Below, in pieces: positions 13,401 to 25,400 of a DNA stretch of 64,000 nucleotides. Each line of letters opens with the position of its first letter. The first letter of the stretch is position 1. Source of the DNA: Apostichopus japonicus (taxonomy: Eukaryota; Echinodermata; Holothuroidea; Aspidochirotida; Stichopodidae); assembly GCF_037975245.1 (NCBI RefSeq), contig NC_092582.1:21726577-21790576 (forward strand), written 5' to 3'. Below the pieces are notes generated by a model. It ran no database searches. It was not told the DNA's origin and saw nothing but the letters and a program-made list of their open reading frames with translations. A program made the position numbers and the translations under genes.

Positions 13401-16400
13401 TCTGCAATCAAAGACAAGACTGTAGGCCTACATGGTTTGGCTTTTTCAGAAGGCCCTATTATGGACACATGCATAAAAGCAATGGACTTAAAACAACCAG
13501 TGCTATTCTATGTTTCAGTGCCACTCTATTCAAACTGAGTACTAGTCTCTTTAATCTTTGTGACTAGTATTTTAGCATTTCCCTAGCAACCTGGAAGTAA
13601 AGCAACATACTACTGCTTTCATATTGTTTTGATCATATTGTAGTATCATATATACATTTTGCTTTTCACTCACAATGTGATCAAAGTAAAAAAAGCAACA
13701 TCCAATAAATAATATCTACTAAATATTTTGGCAATTATATTAACTTTTGACAAACTAAGATGCACTGATTTGTCATGATCAATGTTGGTGACAACAGCCC
13801 AAAAAAAAAAAAATGTTTTTCAAGATGTCATATATACTCTTTTCTACCAATAACTGAAAGAAAATTTAGAGATATACATGCGATTTTACGGTGCCCCCCA
13901 TACAGGAATAGCTGGTAGGTTTATAACATGACAGCGTTTGAACCCAGTGATGGAGTACTACTTTAACGATGAAATGTCAGCAGTTGAAAGAAAAAGGGAA
14001 AAAGACTCACAAGGAGAACTAAAGCATAGACTGTAATTTGAGGATGTGACCTAGGAGTACAATTATTGCTAGGATCATCAATAAGATAAATACACTCCTC
14101 AAACATCAGCCTCCATTTATGTCAAAAACTGACCCCTTGGTGCTTCTCAAATGTCTGAATTTCCATATTTTGTTGTCCTCCTGGGGTGTATCATAGTGTC
14201 ATAAATACCTGTAACATCTCTGTGGGTGTCACCAGGCCATAACTATGTCACTACTACAAATTCAACTCTTTGATGACTGTATTATTATATTGTTGGGTGC
14301 AAAAGGAAAGTAAAACATTGAAACTAAAAGGAATAAGTATTAACTTAGAAACAAGTTTAATAGTTTCTTATAGCAAGTCACCATCTTTAATTCTCTTGCC
14401 TAGGAGGTTAAAATGTACTGTTATTTTGTACTTTCAGAGTTTAAGTGTGTGACTTGGGTTAACATATCGCAAAATTTCACTGAAGATAAATGAATTATGC
14501 AGATGTGTGAAAACAGTAACCTTTCGAAGAGTAATATGGGTCACTTAAACTTTTAATGACAGTCCACACAATACCTCCTGAAGCAACACCATTTTAACTA
14601 ACATGATGTCTCACAATCTGGAACAGTACCATTACAATCAACAAAGTCCTGCCTCACTTTCTGGAACAGTACAATTACCACTATCTTCTGGAAAAGTACT
14701 ATTTATCTACCATGGTTCTGCCCTATTCTAACTTTCTATACATTGACCTGTTTATTTTATTCAACTAAAACATCAAACTAGGGAACAAGATCTAACCATC
14801 CACAATCACCAAATATTCCCTAAAATTCCAGGCTAAACAAAATTATTTTTGAAAAAAATAGTGCAAAAGAGTCCTTCCACACTGTCATGTACTGTGAGTC
14901 CAAATACTAGCTCTGACTATCTTTTGGCAATTCTCCAAAGCTGGTTAACCCCAGCTATATTGACAACCATCTTCATCTACTATATCCCTGTCGAAAGTAC
15001 TGATGAATCAAATTATAGATACAAAGATGTAGATTGGGAAAGTTTTACAGCACTCTGTCTAACTTAATAAATACTCTCTTTGAAGCCTCTACAAAGCTGC
15101 AAGATTGTCGCAGCCAGCTTTCATTTGATCAATTTTTATCTTTAAACCACTCTCTCTCTCGCACCTCTACTTCCTTTCAACGAATGGGAATGTACTGACC
15201 TTTTTATGCGACTTAAATACATTGCATTTGAAGATGTTGGTTTGCCCATCTCTTGCGATGTAGCTGAATATCTTGAGGTCCTGAGAATCGTGTGAAACGT
15301 AGAAAACTCTGAAGGGGAAAGAAAGAAAAAAACAGATCTGCTGATTGTATCCAAAAGAGTACAACAAATATAATATTGCTAATAGTATACGTAGGCAGTA
15401 TAATGTGAACTAAAACTCCAAACATCAACTTTTTATTAATCATATTTCCTTTGCAAGTATTTCACTATTTTTTTTTTTTCTTGATTGAGAAATCTTGAAG
15501 TAGAAAGCAATTTGAGTATTGTCATATAATCATTCTTTTGACTGGTTATTTCAACCCCCTACCCTTCTACATACAATGAAAAATATTACAAAATACTTTT
15601 TAAATTGAAATACAATGAAATTTTTCTGATAGCTAAAAACACAATTATTTTCTCCTTACAATAATTCTCTTACAACAGCCTTTGCTTTTACTGATATCTT
15701 TCTCCCTGCTTGGCCCCTGACTCAGCCCGCCCTCCCCCCCCCCCCCCATGTATGGACCTGTCATTATCATATTGTGCATTTGACAACACACTGATTTTCC
15801 ATAGCTTCTGCATAATTGGAAGCAATACTTTCCTTAATGCCTCATTAAATCACCACCGCCAGCTCCTTAGGTAAAGACTAGATATAGTAAACAAACCAAA
15901 GTCAAGCCTGCTAGTGACATCCAGCTGTCAAAATTACCATCAAATTGTCGAAAGTCATAATGTCAAAACAGGTAAAACCACATGCAGTGAATTGGTGTCT
16001 TCATTTAACTAAGCCAGTTCACACAAATATTTGAAATTGGACAAAGCTTCCCCAAAAGTCTGTGTCCTAATTTTGTGTCAATTTGTGGCATATTGGCCAA
16101 GCCAATGCTCACCTTACTTCATCATAACATATTACTGGTGATTGGATTGCAAATTGAGTGTTGTGTCCACATTTCGTATAATTTGTTTTCAAATTAAAAG
16201 TTATCCAGATAAGAATTCAAATACGATGTGTAAGCACTTTGAAACTACGTGAATTATCAGGAGAGCAGAAATGATGCATGGTATACACATAGAGCAAAAA
16301 GAAAACGATTGTCACTTTTATTTCTGCACATGATTTATAGGACAGTTAGTTTAATACTTATCTCCCAGACTGTAGTTCTGGGAAGTCTGGACTTCATAAA

Positions 16401-19400
16401 AAAAGCTGACACCAAACATTCAACTTGGATAATAGCTGGAATTGGTGCATTTTTTAACAATTTAGCTGGTTTATGATAGTATACATTTTAACTTGCTTAG
16501 CTGCAGTTTACTCTAGTATTGCAAGAAACACAGGTTAGGGATCATATATGCACAACATGTACTGTCAGCTATTTCATATCATTGTTATAATAGTCAAATA
16601 CACAAAATACAGTTCTTCCTTCATAGGAAGAAAATGCTGTATCATTTCATTACTTCCAATAAGAGCATAACATAAAATGGAGTACAATGTTAGTGATTAT
16701 AGGATCTTTTTCAGTTGCCCCCTCCCCCGGTTCCCATCACTAGTAGTATCATGGTATTTTTTATACCTGTAGATGGCGTGCTTCATCAACTGATACCGGT
16801 CCTCATTCCAGTTGTAATCCTAGTGAAAGAAGAAAATGTTAAAAACCTTTATTTGCAATTTGCAATAAACTAAAGAAATTTTGGCAATAAATATTGGTAT
16901 TTAGCAATATCCACAATGTCACATGTGTAATTTTGGCCAATCAGCATGCTGTCCCTATAAGATCCAATGAATCAATTACTTACCATGTGCTGGCATCAGT
17001 TACCATGGTAGTATTATGTTCACCTAGAGTAACTTATGTTAATTATGTAAATTAATTATGTAATTTATTTATGTAATTTATTTATGTAAATTAATTATGT
17101 AAATTAATTATGAAAATTAATTATGTAACTTACCTAGAGTAAGTGGGTTTTTAACCTGAATCTTGGCAAGCAATCACCTATTCACTGCCACACATCCATC
17201 TAAAAACTATAGTTGTCTTAGCTGAGTAATGCCTGCTGTTTAATGGATCAGAACTAGCTATACATGCAGCCTTCTATTCCATTTAGCATGCTTACTGTAA
17301 TCAGTATACAGAGGAAGATTTTAATCTTTGACTGGCTTTAACATGTACTGTTTATTGTTGCCGTGTTCAACCCATCATGACTTATATTATAGAACTTCAC
17401 ACTCTCGTGAGGCTAGTATGCCATTTAGTTTTACACAAGACTTTATGACTAATATGCAACTATACAAAATTGTAACTTGCAACTTCTCTAAACTAGAGAC
17501 ACTTGTATTCATGATTATAAGCAATAAGCTGATTTTACAGTGACTGACTGCTTCCAGTTAAATCATCCTTTCAGAAGTCACCCATTACAAAACCTGTAAC
17601 AGAAAATCATCAGCGACCAGACTAACTAGTGAATACGGATTTCACGGAACGAAAGACATTGATAATACTGAACTAAATGAAAAGGAGTGCAAAGCTTTGT
17701 GACATTATCCAATCTGACAAAACCGCTATACAATAAAAGGATTTCCTTTCTACTGAACGGAGCTTTGTTAGCGAAAGATGTAAAACAAATGCTGGAAAAC
17801 AAAGACTTTCAGGTCAACCTAGTTTCTTCCGATTAAACTAGCCAAGTTGAGGTGTTAGTGTGTCTGTCTGTTCATTAACATGTTCATATAGTTTGGAAGA
17901 GATGGTACAGTCTCAGACTAATAATAATATTCCGTATTGAAGTAACAAGTAGTTACTTTAAGAACAAAGAACTTTCAGTTACTGCTAGATGACTTTTCCA
18001 TGATCTCTGAGTTCGCATTGGCTGCTGTATTATTATATCACACTGTGGCTGCCATATTGGAAAGTGGAAATTATAAACCCATTAATCGAATGCCATTTCA
18101 AACAGCTCTGCATCCTTTAAGCAAAGCAACTAAGGTTGCTCTAATATTAATTAACAAAACATCAATATTTTTAACCAAAGATCTATTAACCAAGTATGGA
18201 ATTAAAAATTATAATTACAGATAGTGTGGTTAATTCAAACCTCTTCAGGATTATTAATTCTGGAACAATGTAGTATAATTGGCACAGAACATGAATCCCG
18301 GGGCAAATAGGAAGGTTGATGATTGGGACATATTTCAATTCTGCCAAGTTTGCGTACTTAGAAGAACAACTATTGATGCAGGGTTACTGCTATTCATACA
18401 CTCAAACAGAAGACTTTGTACCTGTACTTGTAACATATACCCTTAACTAGCAGTCTAACACACAAGAGACTCTGTACCTATAAACAGGTACTCTGTCACT
18501 GTATTTATACTCTGTACTAACACACAGGAGACTTCTTTATTGATCATGTTATGGTCACATCTAGCTAGCTATGCCAGGCCACCAAACTATCAACATGACC
18601 TACAGGGTTCAGTTAGTCCTGTACAGTACAGTACTACACTACACAACAAACCTAGATGCTAAATACATTGAGGAGGTTAACTAGTTAATCTAGCTTCATG
18701 TTGTGACAACAATCCCAGGCACACTTCTCCCTCTTATCACAGCAGTATCAAGTTAAAAGGTTAATACCAAACCAACATTCAACCTTAACATAATCTCATC
18801 AATTTTTAATTCTCGGTTTGAATGCCCGCTGCTCATATTATGCCTTCTAGCATATCATACGGCAAAGGAAATCACAGCTTACCAGACCCTTTGGGCATAA
18901 TACAGCCATAGAATTGACTTTCTGCTTATATCTACTTTACTATGTAAACCCATATTGACTTCCACACGAATCCATTTTGTAAATCATTTCACATGTCGGC
19001 TGCACTTTTCTACTTCTAGAACAGACTTTTGCCTTAAGCACTGGCAAAGAAAATTCTACCTTTATTTTCTTTCCGAAAATCTGCGAGCCTGTTATTAAAA
19101 AAGTTTCATTGCAGGTAACAGCTGCAGTATTAACATAATCTGCAACAAGGACAATTTTGAAATAAATGAGACAAAAAAAATTGCCAGGTTACAGAACAGA
19201 ATATCTGTGGAAGAAAGCATTCTTGGTACTTAAAGCTATCAGCATGCCATTCATGATACTTAAAAGAAAAGTCCAGGTCAAAATTTCTCTGTTTGATATG
19301 TTACAGAGGAACATAATCTAAGCATTCTGGTGAAATTTGCATTCAATTCCTATATACCGTTTTTGAGATATTGACCGTTGAAGTTATCTGATATTCTACT

Positions 19401-22400
19401 AAAAGTAAACTTGAAACAAACAGGTGTGATGTCATAGTTGCACACTGACAAATAATGTTTGTGTTTCTTTATTTTTCAGTCTATTGATTTGACCTTGCAT
19501 TGGATAGGGTTACTAGTTTGTCTAAAGGAGATGTGAAGTTTATAAAATACCCATACCTATGGTACATTCACATTTTGGATGCATCCAATTGTGGAGTATA
19601 TAATTAGACGTCAATTTTAAAGGAAAACAAATCATTACTTATCGGTGTGCAACAGTGACGTTACACATGTTTGCTCCGTTTTCACTTTTGGTACGAAAGG
19701 GTGGCAACTTCAACTGCCAATATCTCAAAAACGTTAAATAGGATTTGAATGCAAATTTCACCAGAATGCTTAGATTATGTTCCTCTTTAACATATCAAAA
19801 AGAATGTTGGACCTGGACTATAATCTTTAAGCTATTTGACAACTGAAGATACTGTACTGATGGAGTATGATATAAGAAGAGTAGATGGGGTGATGGTGTC
19901 ATGACAGGACTGGGCAAGGAGTGCACAATATGAAGCAGAGGTGTAAAAAACAACACTTGTAAACAAGTTTTAATTTCGGAAGTATCTGTTCATTATGACG
20001 AACAAACCATAACACTGTAAAAGGGATGGGAGGCTTTCCATGATGCAGGCATGGGGGTGCTATTGTAAATGTTGTCAGGAATTTCTTGAGATTAAAGAGC
20101 AAGGGTGCCATATTTGTCAGTAGCACTGTGGGCATGGCAACACATTAATGTTAGCTACTTCAGAGTGTGAATGTAGCAATGAGACATGTAAGAGAGGAGT
20201 GAAATAACTCTGGAAATATATCCAGACATATTAGAATTGTGGGAGAGAATCAGGATTGATTGAATTTCCTCAAATATGTTAGTTAGCTAAATATTGTATT
20301 GAAAAGTACAGTACAGGAGCTTCTGCACATAGTATGATATGTATACATTAAAGTATACAGTTATACATGGCTTTACATATTGGTTCAGGGACCAGAAAAT
20401 TCACGTCCAGATAACAGAGGTATTTATTGTACTTGCAATGTATCCAAGAACTGGTAACAGTGTGATAAAAGAATGGCATATTACTGTAGACAATATGTGA
20501 GGGTTGCACTGTTTGATATGTCACTCCTAATTATTGTACTCATGGTTATAATACCTTGCAAGATAACATCTTTATTTATGATATGTTGCCTTAGAGTGCT
20601 GCTTATTAGTAAATTTGATGTCTGTCAGACTGTCATGGTAGCTAGCAATTCTGCAAACGAAAACAATTTGAGTTCATTCAGATCCAGTCGAATATCAAGA
20701 CCAAGGCAGTTTTTGACATTTTCAGTGATGGGGGCTTTAACATGTTACAGATTCATATCTCCAACAGAAGAAGCCGGAAATGAAATTGAGCATATCAAAA
20801 TTATTTTGTATGTTGTGGAAACTCATGCTATGATAGAAACATCCACTTGTATTGCTATTTTATATGGTTTCCACTGTTAAATAATGCCTCATAACCACAT
20901 TAAGGACTTAACCAAACAAACTGCAAATTCCACAACAAGCTAACAAGGTCATATGAATACAACAGGTGCATAGAGATGGATCCTAAAGAACCTAGAATTT
21001 CTCTTGCTGCATAAAGAATGCAATATGACCTAGATAACAAACTCTAAATTCAGGGGAATCATTCATAATAACACATGGGGACACTAAGGCTATGGCCACA
21101 CTTTTCTGAAAAGAGAATAACTTTGTGATCCTCATTTATTGTTGATCACCACCTACTGTTTCGGTTGTCTAAAATTTAATCAAAACTGAAACAGTACCCC
21201 CTGTAATCTTACAAATTGTCTCTCTTATTGGGTCAAACTTTTCCCTAAACTTTTCAAAAGTATCTTGCACAGGCAAAGGTTGTACACTAGGTTCCCTTAG
21301 GTTCGGTTTCGAGACTGCCTAGGAGGTCTGGCAATTTGAACCTCTAGAATGTTACTTGACCTAAATTTGTCAGAATGTGCTTGAAGGATAAACATTTCAA
21401 TGACAAAAGATTAGTATTTAGAGAAAACTCATGACTGACTTGAAGGTTGTTGTACTACACTACTACTGGTGTTACCCAGTGTTTTAAAACAAACAAGATT
21501 ACCCAGCCACTTAGCCAAGCTATACTCATCAGGGGGGTAGGAACTGGGGCAGGGGGCACTGGGGGCACGTGCCCCCCACTTTTTCCAAAATAGCAAATGT
21601 GCCCTACTGGCAAATAAAATGTGCCCCTTTGATGAAGAACTGTCTTTTGGATATCTTAAGCCTTTTTTAATTTTAATATTTTATTTTAATTATTATTTTT
21701 AGTCTGTACATGCTATTTTTAAAATGGCATCCCATATCTTTTTGTAGCACCGTTAACAATAAACAATCTCAATAAATAAAATATCAATGTTGCAGCACAC
21801 CATAATAGTATTGAGAGCATACTAACACATCATATGATATGGCCGGTGTGTATTGGTTTATAGCATAACTAGTGGTGGTTATGGAATGAAAAAGTGCCCT
21901 TCTCATGTTGTGCCCCCATCCCACCCCACTTTTTGGAAGCTTCCTACCTCCCTGATACTCATGAAGCATGCCATAATTCAAACCCAGCAGCGTTTTTTTC
22001 TTAATCATATCCCCCCTCCTTCAGTGGGGCTCAAAGTTGAAACACCATGTCCAGCAGGGGGAACATGGGATTAACCTGTTGGATTAAAGCTGTACCACAC
22101 ATCGGGACTAACGAAGGAAGAGTGAGGGGAACAGGAATAATAGCTTCAGTGTAATCTAGACAGCTTGAAACAAAGTAGAATGATTGAAAAACACTTACCC
22201 GTTTCTTTTTCTTTCTCAGCGAGACTGTAACTCCCTCTACACTGATAGTAATGTTGACTTTCTTTTTCTTGATTCCTTTAGCTTTAAACTCATACTGATG
22301 AAAAGACAAAATGAGAGCAGAATGTTTTGTTGATCATCAGTTATCACTTTACATAAATCCACATAATGAGTTATTTACAAAAAAAAGCAAGCTGCGGTTA

Positions 22401-25400
22401 TGATGCTGGAAGACAAAATTTCCAACAATGTAGAAATTACCCGTGTTTCTTGTATATTCCAAAACTTACTGGTTTGGATATTTACGAGTGACGAGCTTAC
22501 CTGTCTCCTCACAACCTTAGCACCTCATTCTACCGTGCCTATAAAGTCCTGGTAAATAAATAACACTGTGCGCCCTCTATGACCGGACCCCCCTTCCGGT
22601 CCCTCCTCCTTTCTCATGAGACCATTCCTAAAGAGTGGCCTCACGGACACGGGAGTGGGGGTGGCAAGGTCTGGCCACCCCCAACGACCCTCGTCGAGTT
22701 AACTTCCCAAAGTGAACCCCTAACAAAAAATTCACTGACGCCTTCTTAGCAGGGGGGAGTGTAACCCTCCCCGGCGCAGCGGGAAGGGGGGACACTCTCC
22801 TGAACCCTGCAGGCGGAACTACCCCTTACACTAACAAGGAGCCTAAAGATTTACGGTCCGCCACTTGTTACCCTTAGATCAACTTAGGTGAGAACGTAAG
22901 TGGAAGACTATGTACGCAAACGCATACGGAGACACATAGGTACACTCACCGATAGACATAGTCGATGGCTCTCTGGTGGATGGTGGTTCTGTCTATCTGG
23001 TGTGAAGCTCGGAGTCATGAGTCAAGTCGAGCGACCGCTCCTCCGTCCGGCTGTGTCCCACCACCCTCTCGGGGGAGGGAGGCGGGAATGGAGACAGGTA
23101 AGCTCGTCACTCGTAAATATCCAAACCAATAAGTTTTGGAATATTTACTTCGCTCCTCGCTTACTTGTCTCCTCACAACCTTAGCACCGAGTGGCACTGC
23201 CCGATGGTGGGAGGCCCGAGGGGTGGGACCTGTTACCCACCGGACCTCGCATCACCGCGCTACCAAATGCCGCTTCGGCGTGTAAAGTGTCGGTCAAGTA
23301 GCAGGCGACGAACGTAGTTGGAGTTTTCCACGCTGCTGCTTTGAGTATGTCCTCTACCGGGATGCCGGCGAATAGGGCTGTAGAGGCCGCGACCCCTCTG
23401 ACGTCGTGAGCCCTTGGTCGGGAGGTCCCCGATGTGAACGGGCGTATGATCTCTACTAGCCACCTGGATAGAGTGTCTTTGGAGGCCGCTGCGTAGGGTG
23501 GTCGTGGTATGATGAAGAGAGAAGTTGATTGTCTTAACTTCTCTGTCTTGTTCAGGTACCACTTCAGTGCCCTGACTGGACACCATCGTTTGTCCTCGGC
23601 TACTGATGACATGGTCTTAATTTCCGGGATGAAAATGTCTCCTGGCAAGAAGGTCAAGGTCTGGTTCTTTGCAATAAATGACGGGTCTGGAACCATCCTC
23701 ACCCCGTGGCCCTCAAATCTGATGTGATTCTGCTTGGTGGATAGGGCGTGGAGGCAACTCCTCCTTCTTGCTGACGCAACTGCGACGAGGAAGAGTGTCT
23801 TTTTTGTGAGGGCAGCCAGGGAGGCGTTAGCCATTGGTTCGTATGGTGGTCCTGCCAGGGCATGTAACACTGCTGAGAGTCCCCAGGAGGGGGCCAGCCG
23901 TCTGATCTGTGGGCGACGATTCGCCATGCCTTTGATGAGTTGTGCAATGTACGGGTTATTGCTCAGTGTGGAGCCATCTGGGAAGCCCTGGTGGATGGCA
24001 GCGATGGCCGACCTGTAATTCCTGATAGTGGAGACTTGTTTCCCTTCTCCGAAGAGTGAGAGGAGGAACTCGGCTATCTGTGTCACAGAGGCAGCAGGCA
24101 GCAGTATCTGTCTCGGTCGGCACCATTGGTCGAACTTCCGCAGACGGGAATCGTAAGTCGCTGCGGTCGTTCCCCTTCTAGCGTCGGCTGCCATCGCGGC
24201 AGCTGCTTCTGAAAAGCCTCTCTGTCGTAGGGAAGACCGGACAGCCTCCAGGCAACTAATTGTAACCCCTTGATGTCTGGGTGGGAGAGAGTTCCCTGTC
24301 TCTGGGACAGTAGGTGGGGCTTGTCCGGTAGACTCACTGGGACGTCCATGAGGAGTTGGGGGATCTCGGCGAACCAGGGTCTGCGAGGCCAGAACGGGGC
24401 TATTAGTGTGAACCTGCCCTTGGAGTTCCGAATTTTCCTGAGGACTTGTCCGATCATACATAGCGGCGGGGAGATGTACGCATCCATGTGGTCCCAGGAG
24501 AGGGACATTGCGTCCGTGTGGTAGGCCAGGGGGTGGAATCGTCTGGAACAGAAGGTCTGGAGTTTGTTGTTCTTGTGTGTTGCGAACAGGTCTATCGTGG
24601 GCCTGCCGAAGATCGAAAAGATTCTGTCGCAAGTCTCCTGTTCCAGGGACCATTCGTTGGGGTCTATATGCCCCCTGGATAGGGCGTCCGCCATCACGTT
24701 GAGCTTGCCTGCGATGTGGGAAGCCCTTAGGATCGTGCCGGAGTCCTCGGCCGCTGTTATCACCTCCCACGCGAGTCGGCACAGTCTCTCTGAGCGGGTG
24801 CCCCCCTGCCGATTGATGTAGGCCACCACTGTCGTGTTGTCGGTGAAGATTGTGGTTATCGTTCCCTGTACGTGGTCGTTGAAAGCTTCCAGGGCTCTTT
24901 TGACCGCCATCATCTCCAGGATGTTGATGTGGAGAGATGTTTCTGTTTGGGACCACGTCCCCCATGCTGTGCGATTGCTCCAGTGAGCTCCCCATCCGGA
25001 CAGTGACGCGTCCGTCGTTATCGATGTCATTGGTAGCTGTATCGCAAAGGGTACCCCTGAACTCCAGTTGTTTGGGTCGAGCCACCATCGAAAGTGTTGT
25101 GTGACCTCCTCTGACCTGTAGATGAGCGTTGTTTTGTCTGGGTCTGTAGGGTCTGCGGACCTCAGCAGGTGCAGTTGCAGAGGTCGCATGTGTAGCCTGC
25201 ACAGTCTCACTATATCGACGAGGCTGGCCATGAGTCCCAGGGCCCGGAGCCATGTCCCCGTTGGTGACCCCCGGTGTGCCAAGATCTGTTGTGTGGTCGC
25301 CTTGACTGCCGCGACTCTTTCTTCTGCGGGTCGGGCTACCCCGGTGGTGAAGTCCAGTATGGCCCCGAGGAACTGGATCGTCTGGGAGGGTGATAGCCGT

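Larger units (their letters stand above)
3389..15199 (-). other. NOS1AP intron 5 (11.8 kb)
   Basis: Contains a single DR1-type repeat unit (about 4.8 kb), a DR1-type array (7920-8345), a G-rich minisatellite (9056-9185), a C tract at 9322-9341 and the 89-bp satellite (10023-10829). The stretches 5000-7900 and 10850-15199 show only AT-rich intronic sequence with short chance ORFs. Confidence 0.85.
16820..22198 (-). other. NOS1AP intron 3 (5.4 kb)
   Basis: Contains an AT-rich tandem repeat (17036-17128), a long-TIR foldback element (19260-19830) and a hAT-type element (21530-21954). The ORF of 135 codons at 20473-20880 has no recognisable similarity and is probably chance. The rest is AT-rich sequence with nothing identifiable. 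Confidence 0.85.

Noticed and set aside
20473-20880. 135-codon ORF on the plus strand
   Set aside because: No recognisable domain, hydrophobic and cysteine-rich chance composition, no splice or promoter support; it is in a NOS1AP intron.
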